Of a DNA stretch of 64,000 nt, positions 55,132 to 63,214 are shown piece after piece. The notes under the pieces were generated by a model. The model was not told the DNA's origin and did not search any database. It worked only from the letters and a program-made list of their open reading frames with translations. Numbering within the stretch: the stretch's first letter is position 1; every line of letters begins with the position of its first letter. The translations under genes were made by a program, and so were the position numbers. The stretch is from Pseudomonas citri (GTDB lineage Bacteria > Pseudomonadota > Gammaproteobacteria > Pseudomonadales > Pseudomonadaceae): the NCBI RefSeq assembly GCF_025336485.1, contig NZ_JAODAB010000009.1, positions 62,001 through 126,000 of the forward strand, read 5' to 3'.

Positions 55132-57268
55132 GTGGCCCCGTCGCCTGCTTTGCCTGAGCCTCAGTCTGCCGCTGGGCCAGGTGTTGGCCTGCGGGCCGGA
55201 ATTCGGGATACGCCTGCTGGATGACCGCGCCCAGTCCCTGGCCGATTTGCCGGAAGGCAACTTCCGCTTTGAAATCAGTCGCCTCGGTCATGTGATTGCC
55301 GGGCTCAAGCCGGCCAGCGAAGAGACGTTCAATCCGGACTACAACTACGACGATCTGCCGACCTACGTTGCCCACCGCAACCAGGCCGAGCCGATGGGCC
55401 TCACGCCGCCGCAAAAAGCGGTGGTGGAACGCTTGCGCGCGCTGGACGATGTCGATCAGGTCGCCAGCGAAGCAGCGAATCTGCCCGCCGAACTGCGCCT
55501 GTATGCGATCGGCGCGGCGGCGTTCAGTGCCGCCGACTATCAACGTGCCGCCGAGTCGTTCCGGGAGTTGTTGGCGTTGCCAGCCGATCAGCGTCCATTG
55601 CGCAGCACCTGGGCCGCCTATTCCCTGGGACGGGCGTTGTTCAGCCTGAGTGCCGAGGCGGGCCGCGGTGAACCGGCCGTGTTGCTCGAGCAGGCCCGCG
55701 CGGCGTTCCGCCAGACGCGGGAATTGAGCATTGCCGGTTTCAGCGATCCGTTGGAGTTGGGTATCGCCAGCCTCGGCGAAGAGGCGAGGGTGGCTTATAC
55801 CGTCGACGATTGGAACAGCGCCATTGACCTGTATGCGACCCAGTCCTTGCAAGGTTCGCAGGTCGGCTACAGCTCGTTGCTGCAACTGGCGGGCGACCTC
55901 AGCACCCAGTCGGATGAGCGTTTGCGCCAGTTGCTCGAACACAAGGCTGTGCAGCAATTGCTCACGGCGTATCTGCTCAGTCGCGTGGGCTGGTGGGGGG
56001 GCGAAGAACCCTCGATCGATAAACACCTCGTCGAGCTGCTGCAAGCCAGCACCCGCAACAGCCTGGAGAACGCCGAGCGTCTCGCGGCGGTGAGTTATCA
56101 GCATGCCGATTACGACAGCGCCAAGGCTTTTGTAGACAAGGCCGCCGACAGCGGTTTGGCCTGGTGGGTACGCGCCAAACTGGCCCTGCGCGACGGTGAC
56201 AAGGTGGCTGCTGCGGCGGCGTACGCCAAGGCCTCCCAGGCCTTCCCCAAGGAAGAGAGCTGGGGTGGTCGACGCAACGCCAATTGGGATTACGAGGTGG
56301 TGCAGCCCAAGTGTCGGGTCGAGGGCGAAAGCGCGATCCTGGCCTTGCAGCGCGGGGACTACTTGCAAGCGTTCGATCAGCTTTATCGCGCCCAGAGCCT
56401 CTATTGGTACGACGCCGCGATGGTGGCCGAACGGGTGCTCACGCTCGCGGAACTCAAGCAGTATGTCGACGCGCAAGTCCCGGCGCCGCCGGCCTTGAGC
56501 CAGCAGGACCGCGACAACTACGTGCCGTTGCCCGTGGCGGCGAGCCTGCGCGATCTTTTGGGCCGGCGCTTGTTGCGCGAAGGGCATTACGATGAGGCGC
56601 CGGCCTATTTCGACAACCCGGACCTGCAAAACAAGGCCAAGGCCTATGCGCAGCTGCGCCAGGAAGCCGAATCCAAGTGGTGGCCGAGCAGCCGGGCCGA
56701 GGCGTACTTCAATGCGTCCACACTGGCCCGCAAATGGGGCATGGAACTGCTCGGCTACGAGATGGCGCCGGACTACGCCAGCTTGGGCGGCAGTTATAGC
56801 CTGGAACCGGTTGAGCTGAAGGTCGGGCCGCTGGTGGCTGAAGGCGAGGTGCAACGCCAACAGGCCAGTGCGGCACAACCGGACGTGCGCTATCACTATC
56901 GCTTTGTCGCCACGGCGCTGGCGAGCCAGGCGGCGGACCTGTTGCCCCACACCAGCCAGGCCTTCGCGGCGGTGCTGTGCAAGGCGGTGAGCTACAACTC
57001 CAGCCTGGAGGAGCAAAGCGCGTTGTATCAGCGTTACGTCAAGGAGGGCCCTTATGTGGAGTGGGCCGGAGACTTTGGTCATCAATGCCAGGAGCCGGAT
57101 TTCCGCAAGGCGGACAAACGCTACGTCACCCAGGCCGTGGAGCCGGTTCGCTCAGCGCTGCGGCCTTACAAGGCGTGGCTGGAAGCGGGTGGTACCGTGC
57201 TGGTAGTGGCGGTGGCGTTGGGGTGGATCAGTCGGCGCCGGCGCAAGGCGCGGATGTCGGCCCAATAA
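55118..57268 (+). CDS. Large envelope protein of unknown function with helical repeats
   Basis: 716 aa from ATG 55118 (AAGGAG 6 nt upstream). A signal peptide ends at VLAC, which fits a lipobox. Residues about 120-560 are helical and TPR/Sel1-like (AAAFSAADYQRAAESFRELLAL, AVSYQHADYDSAKAFVDKA, LLREGHYDEAPAYF). A C-terminal membrane helix (about 690-705) is followed by RRRRK. I do not recognise a named family. Translational coupling to the DUF3142 lipoprotein suggests a two-component envelope complex. Confidence 0.75.
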   Translation: MLTRKWPRRLLCLSLSLPLGQVLACGPEFGIRLLDDRAQSLADLPEGNFRFEISRLGHVIAGLKPASEETFNPDYNYDDLPTYVAHRNQAEPMGLTPPQKAVVERLRALDDVDQVASEAANLPAELRLYAIGAAAFSAADYQRAAESFRELLALPADQRPLRSTWAAYSLGRALFSLSAEAGRGEPAVLLEQARAAFRQTRELSIAGFSDPLELGIASLGEEARVAYTVDDWNSAIDLYATQSLQGSQVGYSSLLQLAGDLSTQSDERLRQLLEHKAVQQLLTAYLLSRVGWWGGEEPSIDKHLVELLQASTRNSLENAERLAAVSYQHADYDSAKAFVDKAADSGLAWWVRAKLALRDGDKVAAAAAYAKASQAFPKEESWGGRRNANWDYEVVQPKCRVEGESAILALQRGDYLQAFDQLYRAQSLYWYDAAMVAERVLTLAELKQYVDAQVPAPPALSQQDRDNYVPLPVAASLRDLLGRRLLREGHYDEAPAYFDNPDLQNKAKAYAQLRQEAESKWWPSSRAEAYFNASTLARKWGMELLGYEMAPDYASLGGSYSLEPVELKVGPLVAEGEVQRQQASAAQPDVRYHYRFVATALASQAADLLPHTSQAFAAVLCKAVSYNSSLEEQSALYQRYVKEGPYVEWAGDFGHQCQEPDFRKADKRYVTQAVEPVRSALRPYKAWLEAGGTVLVVAVALGWISRRRRKARMSAQ

Positions 57269-57282
57269 GCGCAAGATTCCTT

Positions 57283-57378
57283 GTGGGAGCAAAGCTTGCT
57301 CGCGAAGGCGGCGGCACGATCGACACGGATACAAGTTGATCCACCGTTTTCACGAGCGAGCCCGCCCCCACAAAGGGG
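57283..57378. repeat. REPIN: two inverted REP sequences
   Basis: A REP-like copy TTGTGGGAGCAAAGCTTGCTC with GCGAAGGCGGC after it (about 57281-57313) is followed about 35 bp later by an inverted copy ending in CCCCCACAAAG (about 57344-57376). The arrangement is a REP doublet as mobilised by RAYT transposases in P. fluorescens. It fills the gap between the convergent repeat-protein and lpdA genes and may also stop transcription. Confidence 0.75.
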
Positions 57379-57386
57379 GCAGGCGC

Positions 57387-58787
57387 CTACATCTGCGTCG
57401 CCATCCCCTCCACGTCCATCGCTGCCTGGCGCAACGCCTCCGAGCGCGTCGGATGAGGGTGGCAGGTCAGGGCGATGTCTTCGGCCGAGGCGCTGAACTC
57501 CATGGCCACGCAGTATTCGCCGATCATCTCGCTGACACTTGGGCCAACCAGGTGCACACCGAGGATCTCATCGGTACGCTCGTCCGCCAGGACCTTGGCG
57601 AATCCTTCTGTCTCGTGGTTGATCTTCGCCCGGCTGTTGGCCGTGAACGGAAATTTCCCGACTTTGTAGGCACGACCTTCGGCTTTGAGCTGTTCCTCGG
57701 TCTTGCCGACGCTGGCCAGTTCCGGGCGGGTATAGATGACGCTGGGGATCAGCGCATAGTTGACCTCGGCCGCTTTGCCGGCGATCTGTTCGATACAGGC
57801 CATGGCTTCGTCCTCGGCCTTGTGGGCCAGCATCGGTCCGGACGTGACATCGCCAATCACCCAGACGCCCGGCGCTTGCGTGCGGTGCTGCTGGTTGGTG
57901 AGCATGCCGCGCTTGTCCGGGCTCAGCCCGACGTTCTCCAGCCCCAGCCCTTGGGTGTAGGGCCGCCGACCGATGGCGACCAGCACGTAATCGGCGTCCA
58001 GTTGCTGCGCCTCGCCGCCCGCGGCCGGTTCGACCTGCAACTGCACGCCGCTTGCCGAGGACACGGCGCCAGTGACCTTGGCGCTGAGTTTGAACTCGAT
58101 GCCCTGCTTGCCCAAGGCCCGTTGCAGGGTCTTGCCGGCCTCGGCGTCTACGCCAGGGCAGATGCGATCAAGGTATTCCACCACCGTCACCCGGGCGCCC
58201 AGGCGCCGCCAGACTGAACCCAGTTCGAGGCCGATGACGCCCGCGCCGATCACGACCAGGTGGCGAGGCACTTCGCTCAAGGACAACGCGCCGGTGGAAT
58301 CGAGGATGCGCTGGTTATCGATCTCCACGCCGGGCAGCGGCATGGGCTGCGAGCCGGTGGCGATGACGATGTCCTTGGCGCTGAGTTCTGTCTTGTCGCC
58401 GTCGTCGCGGGTGACCGTCACCTTGCCCGGTCCGTCGATGTGGCCCCAGCCTTTGATCCAGTCGACCTTGTTCTTGCGAAACAGAAACTCGATACCCTTG
58501 GTCAGCCCGGTGACGCTTTCGTCCTTCTGTTTCATCATTTGCGCGAGGTTGAGGGTGGGGCTGACGTCGATGCCCAGGTTGGCAAACTCCGCGCCGGTGG
58601 CCGCTTCGTAGAGTTCCGAGGCATGGAGCAGGGCTTTGGAAGGCATGCAGCCGACGTTCAGGCACGTGCCCCCGAGGGTGGCACGGCCCTCGACGCAGGC
58701 TGCCTTCAACCCCAGTTGTCCGGCGCGGATGGCCGCGTTATAGCCACCAGGACCGCCACCCAGAATGATCACATCGTAATGACTCAT
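57387..58787 (-). CDS. lpdA: Dihydrolipoyl dehydrogenase
   Basis: 466 aa from ATG 58787 (GAGGAAA upstream). FAD/NAD disulfide oxidoreductase. FAD fold DVIILGGGPGGYNAAIRAGQLG, redox-active disulfide GGTCLNVGCMPSK, NAD fold VVIGAGVIGLELGSVWRRLG, and the C-terminal His-Glu pair in CHPHPTRSEALRQAA. It is not beside genes for pyruvate or 2-oxoglutarate dehydrogenase, so it is probably an Lpd3-like additional copy. Confidence 0.93.
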   Translation of the reverse strand: MSHYDVIILGGGPGGYNAAIRAGQLGLKAACVEGRATLGGTCLNVGCMPSKALLHASELYEAATGAEFANLGIDVSPTLNLAQMMKQKDESVTGLTKGIEFLFRKNKVDWIKGWGHIDGPGKVTVTRDDGDKTELSAKDIVIATGSQPMPLPGVEIDNQRILDSTGALSLSEVPRHLVVIGAGVIGLELGSVWRRLGARVTVVEYLDRICPGVDAEAGKTLQRALGKQGIEFKLSAKVTGAVSSASGVQLQVEPAAGGEAQQLDADYVLVAIGRRPYTQGLGLENVGLSPDKRGMLTNQQHRTQAPGVWVIGDVTSGPMLAHKAEDEAMACIEQIAGKAAEVNYALIPSVIYTRPELASVGKTEEQLKAEGRAYKVGKFPFTANSRAKINHETEGFAKVLADERTDEILGVHLVGPSVSEMIGEYCVAMEFSASAEDIALTCHPHPTRSEALRQAAMDVEGMATQM

Positions 58788-58953
58788 TACCGTTTCCTCG
58801 TTGGGTCGAAAAATTATGCTCGTAATATGAGCGCTCCCGCAGATTTCGGTCAAGGCTTAAGTCAAGGCGCAGGGATGGGGCCTGTCATGAAGAATTCAAA
58901 ACAGAAATTTCACAGAAATCGTTATAAGGTAACGACTTGAGCAGCGGTGGCGA

Positions 58954-59115
58954 TTAGGCTTTGTACGAAAGTCGCCGAGCGGCGATCAGGCAAGGCGAAA
59001 ACAGGCGAGGAACGGCCGGGGTCGCGCCCGACTTGACTGGTTGTCAATGAGCATTCCGAGCCTGTTTTCAACGCAGCATGATCGTCGCGCAGGCACTTTT
59101 CGTACAAAGTCCTAG
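58954..59115. repeat. Fold-back element with nested inverted repeats (MITE-like)
   Basis: Outer inverted repeats CTTTGTACGAAA (58959-58970) and TTTCGTACAAAG (59098-59109) bracket about 150 bp, with similarity extending outward (AGG / CCT). An inner pair GAAAACAGGC (58997-59006) and GCCTGTTTTC (59060-59069) plus a small hairpin TCGCCG/CGGCGA (58972-58985) let the whole unit fold. No coding frame is evident. It occupies the 367-bp gap between lpdA and the SPFH operon, whose promoter must lie in or beside it. Confidence 0.65.
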
Positions 59116-59154
59116 CCACGGGCGCTGATTTTGCTCGTCACAAGCTGGGGTGGT

Positions 59155-61116
59155 ATGCAAGTCGATCGTGATGTCGAGGGGGCACAACTGGCCGAGTGGC
59201 CACGCTTTCAACAGGCGCCGTTCCACGGGCGGCGCCTGCGCTGGATCGCCTGCGCGTTGGCCGGTGTGGCGAGCCTGGGGTGGGTGCTGGCGTTCTTTAT
59301 CGGATTGTTTTCGCCGCAGTCGCTTTGGCCGGCCGTGCTGGTCAGCCAGAGTGCCGGACTGTGGGTCCTGGTCGCGGGCCTGCAATCGGCCTGGTGGATC
59401 ACCCAATGGCGCACCAGGATTCTGTCGCCGGCCGTGGATATCGCTGTGGCGGCGGAGGAGCCGGTTGAGCACTTGGGCTGGTATGAACGATTGCTTGAGC
59501 GTATCGGTGCCCGTTGGGTCGGCCTGCTGGAGCAAATCGGTACGCCGGTTTTGTGGCTGGCCGGCTGGGCGCTGTTGGTGCTGCTGAGCTTGCAGCACAC
59601 TTGGGACCTGACCTTACCGGCGGCCAGCCTCGGCGTGTCGGCCAGTGTGGGCGCGGTGGGCTCGTTGTTGTTGGCGTTCGGGTTGTTGGTGTTCGAGCGT
59701 CAGATGGCCCAGCAAACCCCGGCGCAATGGCCGGAGGCGTCGCAGCTGGCGCAACTGACGCGGGTAGCGATCATCGTGCTGGTGCTCGGTGCCTTGGGTT
59801 TGCTGTTCGCCAGGCAAGGGGCCGAGTGGCCGGCGCGCCTGGCGGTGTTGATGGGCCTCTTGCCGGGGCTGGTGGCGGTGGAGTTGTTGCTGCGCGCCGT
59901 GTTGTCGTTGTTCACCGCGCGCCGGGACTCGTTGGAGCCGACACTGCTGGGGCGCAGTGTGATCGCCGGTCTGCTGCGCTGGCCGCCGCAACCGCTGCAG
60001 GCCCTGCAACACGAGCTGCATAACCGTTTCGGCATCGACCTGCGCCAGATCTGGGCCTTTAGCTACATGCGTCGTGCGTTCCTGCCGGTGCTGGTGCTGG
60101 TGTCGTTGGTGGGCTGGTTGTTGACCGGCGTGCATGAAGTACCGCTGCAAGGGCGCGGGATTTATGAGCGCTTCGGTAAGCCGGTGCAGGTGTTCGGCCC
60201 AGGCCTGCACGTCGGGATGCCTTGGCCATGGGGCAGGGTGTTGAACGTCGAGAACGGCGTCGTCCATGAACTGGCCACCAGTGTCGGCGACAAGCCGGCA
60301 GCCCTGGAGGCTGACCCGGCCGAGGGGCCGGCGCCGGCAGTCGCCAATCGGTTGTGGGACGCCAGCCATGTCAACGATAAATCCCAGGTCATCGCCAGTC
60401 GCCATGCCGACCAGCAGAGCTTCCAGATCGTCAACATGGATGTGCGTTTCGTCTATCGCATCGGCCTGACTGACGCGGCGGCGCTGGCGGCGACCTACAA
60501 CAGCGCGGACGTGCCGCTGCTGATCCGCAGCACCGCCAGCCGGATCCTGGTACATGAATTCGCTTCGCGCACGTTGGACGGTTTGTTGGGCGCCGACCGT
60601 GTCAGCCTCGCCGATGAAATCGGCCGTGCGGTGCAGGCTGATTTGCAGGCATTGGACAGTGGAGTGGAGATCCTGGCCACGGTGGTCGAAGCGATTCATC
60701 CGCCAGCGGGCGCGGCCAATGCCTACCACGGCGTACAAGCGGCGCAAATCGGCGCCCAGGCGCTGATCGCCCGCGAGCGTGGCGCGGCGGCGGAGCAGAC
60801 TAACCAGGCGCAGTTGCAAGCCAGCGTCGCCCATGACCAGGCCCAAGCCTCGGCCCGGGAGATCAATGCGAGTGCCGAGGCCGCCGACTTGCGCTTCAAC
60901 GCCGAACGCAAAGCCTACGCAACGGCCGGTCACGCTTTTGTGTTGGAGCAGTACCTCCGTCAACTGAGTCACGGCCTGGGTAATGCCCGGCTGCTGATTC
61001 TTGATCATCGGTTGGGTGGCAGCGGCAACGCGCCGACCATCGACCTGCGGACCTTCCCGCTGCCGGCAGACCCCGCGTCGCCGCGTAACCCTGTCCAGCC
61101 AGGAGCTGCCCATTGA
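59155..61116 (+). CDS. SPFH/Band-7 membrane protein, HflK-like, with multi-helix N-terminal extension
   Basis: 653 aa from ATG 59155 (GGGGTG upstream; a TTG at 59131 is possible). Residues 1-300 carry about six membrane helices. A further helix (about 309-325) leads into an SPFH domain of HflK type: GRGIYERFGKPVQVFGPGLHVGMPWPWGRV, DVRFVYRIG, and a long Ala/Gln/Glu-rich coiled coil (about 565-605). E. coli HflK is about 420 aa with one helix, so the extension is unusual. Four nt overlap with the next SPFH gene. Confidence 0.82.
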   Translation: MQVDRDVEGAQLAEWPRFQQAPFHGRRLRWIACALAGVASLGWVLAFFIGLFSPQSLWPAVLVSQSAGLWVLVAGLQSAWWITQWRTRILSPAVDIAVAAEEPVEHLGWYERLLERIGARWVGLLEQIGTPVLWLAGWALLVLLSLQHTWDLTLPAASLGVSASVGAVGSLLLAFGLLVFERQMAQQTPAQWPEASQLAQLTRVAIIVLVLGALGLLFARQGAEWPARLAVLMGLLPGLVAVELLLRAVLSLFTARRDSLEPTLLGRSVIAGLLRWPPQPLQALQHELHNRFGIDLRQIWAFSYMRRAFLPVLVLVSLVGWLLTGVHEVPLQGRGIYERFGKPVQVFGPGLHVGMPWPWGRVLNVENGVVHELATSVGDKPAALEADPAEGPAPAVANRLWDASHVNDKSQVIASRHADQQSFQIVNMDVRFVYRIGLTDAAALAATYNSADVPLLIRSTASRILVHEFASRTLDGLLGADRVSLADEIGRAVQADLQALDSGVEILATVVEAIHPPAGAANAYHGVQAAQIGAQALIARERGAAAEQTNQAQLQASVAHDQAQASAREINASAEAADLRFNAERKAYATAGHAFVLEQYLRQLSHGLGNARLLILDHRLGGSGNAPTIDLRTFPLPADPASPRNPVQPGAAH

Positions 61117-62165
61117 GCCAGTCTTCGTTACACGATCATAGCCACGTCGGTCACGAGCACGCCGGCCACGATCACGGCCATGCCGGCCATCACCATGGGC
61201 ATCATCACCACCATCACGGCGGGCCAGAACAAGCCGGCCCGTTCCCCTGGCGGCGGATGGGTTGGGCGGCGTTGCTGGTGGCGTTTGCTGTCGCGGCGGC
61301 CAGCCTGGTCCAGGTACGTTCGGGGGAGGCGACGGTCATCACCCGGTTTGGCAACCCGGTACGGGTATTGTTGCAGCCCGGCCTGGGCTGGCGTTGGCCG
61401 GCGCCGTTCGAGGCGGCGATCCCCGTGGACCTGCGATTACGCACCACCTCCAGCGGGCTACAGGATGTCGGTACGCGGGACGGGTTGCGGATTATCGTTC
61501 AGGCGTACGTGGCCTGGCAGGTACAAGGTGACCCGGACAACGTGCAGCGTTTCATGCGGGCGGTACAGAACCAGCCGGATGAAGCGGCGCGGCAGATCCG
61601 TACGTTTGTCGGCTCGGCGCTGGAAACCACTGCGGCCAGTTTCGACCTGGCGAATCTGGTCAATACCGATGCCAGCCAAGTGCGCATCGCCGATTTCGAA
61701 GCGCAATTGCGCCAGCAGATCGAGCAGCAACTGCTCACCACTTATGGTGTGCGGGTGCTGCAAGTCGGCATCGAGCGCCTGACCTTGCCTTCGGTGACGC
61801 TGACCGCGACGGTTGACCGCATGCGCGCCGAGCGTGAAACCATCGCCACCGAGCGCACCGCCATCGGCAAACGGGAGGCGGCGCAGATCCGTTCCGCCGC
61901 CGAGCGTGATGCGCGAATCCTGCAAGCTGACGCCACGGTGAAAGCCGCCGATATCGAAGCGCAATCGCGGGTCGAAGCGGCGCAGATCTATGGCCGGGCC
62001 TACGCCGGCTCGCCGCAGCTCTACAACCTGCTGCGCTCATTGGACACCCTTGGCACGATTGTCAGCCCGAGCACCAAGCTGGTCTTGCGCACTGACTCGG
62101 CGCCGTTTCGCGTCTTGGTGGACGGTCCGCCTTCCGTGGAACCCAAGGCTGGAACACAACCATGA
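61113..62165 (+). CDS. SPFH/Band-7 membrane protein, HflC-like, with histidine-rich N-terminus
   Basis: 350 aa from a TTG at 61113 overlapping the previous stop. The first 35 residues contain 17 histidines with Asp, Gly and Ala, a likely metal-binding tail on the cytoplasmic side. One membrane helix (about 50-67) precedes the SPFH domain (VRSGEATVITRFGNPVRVLLQPGLGWRWP, VQAYVAWQV) and the coiled coil with RAERETIATERTAIGKREAA, as in HflC. It ends overlapping the third SPFH gene. Confidence 0.85.
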   Translation: MSQSSLHDHSHVGHEHAGHDHGHAGHHHGHHHHHHGGPEQAGPFPWRRMGWAALLVAFAVAAASLVQVRSGEATVITRFGNPVRVLLQPGLGWRWPAPFEAAIPVDLRLRTTSSGLQDVGTRDGLRIIVQAYVAWQVQGDPDNVQRFMRAVQNQPDEAARQIRTFVGSALETTAASFDLANLVNTDASQVRIADFEAQLRQQIEQQLLTTYGVRVLQVGIERLTLPSVTLTATVDRMRAERETIATERTAIGKREAAQIRSAAERDARILQADATVKAADIEAQSRVEAAQIYGRAYAGSPQLYNLLRSLDTLGTIVSPSTKLVLRTDSAPFRVLVDGPPSVEPKAGTQP

Positions 62166-63214
62166 ATGAAGTTCCACGTGGAACAAACGAGTTGTCCAGT
62201 CCATGGGTCCAGGCCGGGCGCCTGGCTTTCGTGGCGCTTTACGCCGTCACGGTTCTGGCGGCGCTGGCCTGGGTTTTTTCCAATGTGAGGCAGATCGATC
62301 CGCAGGATCGGGCGGTGGTGTTGCACTTTGGTGTGCTGGACCGCATCCAGAATGCCGGCCTGTTATTGGCCTGGCCGTCACCGGTGGAACAAGTGATTCT
62401 GTTACCCGCGGCGGATCGGGTACTGGAGCGGCGGGTCGAGAGTCTGCTGCGCTCGGATGCCGCCTTGCAGGCTGACCGTGTCGCCAGTTTCGCCACGCCG
62501 GTCAACGATGCCTTGGCCGGCTCGGGTTATTTATTGACCGGCGATGCGGGCGTGGTGCAGCTGGATGTTCGGCTGTTCTACAAGGTCACCGAACCTTATG
62601 CGTATGTCTTGCAGGGCGAGCACGTGCTGCCGGCGTTGGATCGCTTGGCGACCCGCAGTGCGCTGGCGCTGACCGCGGCCAGGGATCTGGACACCATTCT
62701 GGTCGCCCGGCCCGAACTGATGGGCAGCGACAACCAGGCCGCGGAACGCCGCGAACGCTTGCGCGGTGACCTGGTGCAGGGGGTCAACCGCCGCTTGGCC
62801 GAACTGGCGGCGACAGGGCAGGGGTTGGGCATCGAAGTGATGCGGGTCGATGTGCAGTCGAGCCTGCCAGGGCCGGCGGTGAGTGCGTTCAATGCGGTGC
62901 TGACCGCCAGCCAGCAGGCCGACAAAGCCATCGCCAACGCGCGCACCGAAGCCGAAAAATTGACCCAGACCGCGCGCCAGGATGCCGACCGGGCCCTGCA
63001 AGTGGCCCATGCCCAGGCCAGTGAGCGCCTGGCCAAAGCCTCCACCGACACCGCCACGGTGCTGGGGCTGGCGAAAACCCAAGGCAGCGACCCGCAAATG
63101 TTGCTACGCCTTTACCGCGAACGCATGCCTGCGATCCTTCACCAGGCCGGTTCAGTGACCACGGTCGATCCGAAAGACGATGCCCGCCTGATTCTCCAAG
63201 GAGCTGAGCAATGA
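62162..63214 (+). CDS. SPFH/Band-7 membrane protein, third paralogue
   Basis: 350 aa; the ATG overlaps the preceding stop (ATGA). One helix (about 20-40) is followed by an SPFH domain (QIDPQDRAVVLHFGVLDRIQNAGLLLAWP, DVRLFYKVTEPYAY) and a coiled coil (ANARTEAEKLTQTARQDADR). It is more divergent from HflK than the first. A parS-like palindrome (62170-62185) overlaps codons 3-8. Overlaps the next gene by 4 nt. Confidence 0.82.
   Translation: MNEVPRGTNELSSPWVQAGRLAFVALYAVTVLAALAWVFSNVRQIDPQDRAVVLHFGVLDRIQNAGLLLAWPSPVEQVILLPAADRVLERRVESLLRSDAALQADRVASFATPVNDALAGSGYLLTGDAGVVQLDVRLFYKVTEPYAYVLQGEHVLPALDRLATRSALALTAARDLDTILVARPELMGSDNQAAERRERLRGDLVQGVNRRLAELAATGQGLGIEVMRVDVQSSLPGPAVSAFNAVLTASQQADKAIANARTEAEKLTQTARQDADRALQVAHAQASERLAKASTDTATVLGLAKTQGSDPQMLLRLYRERMPAILHQAGSVTTVDPKDDARLILQGAEQ
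62170..62185. other. parS-like site with one mismatch, distal to oriC
   Basis: AGTTCCACGTGGAACA; the inner 14 bp match parS exactly. It lies about 45 kb from oriC, at the very start of the third SPFH gene. Confidence 0.7.
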
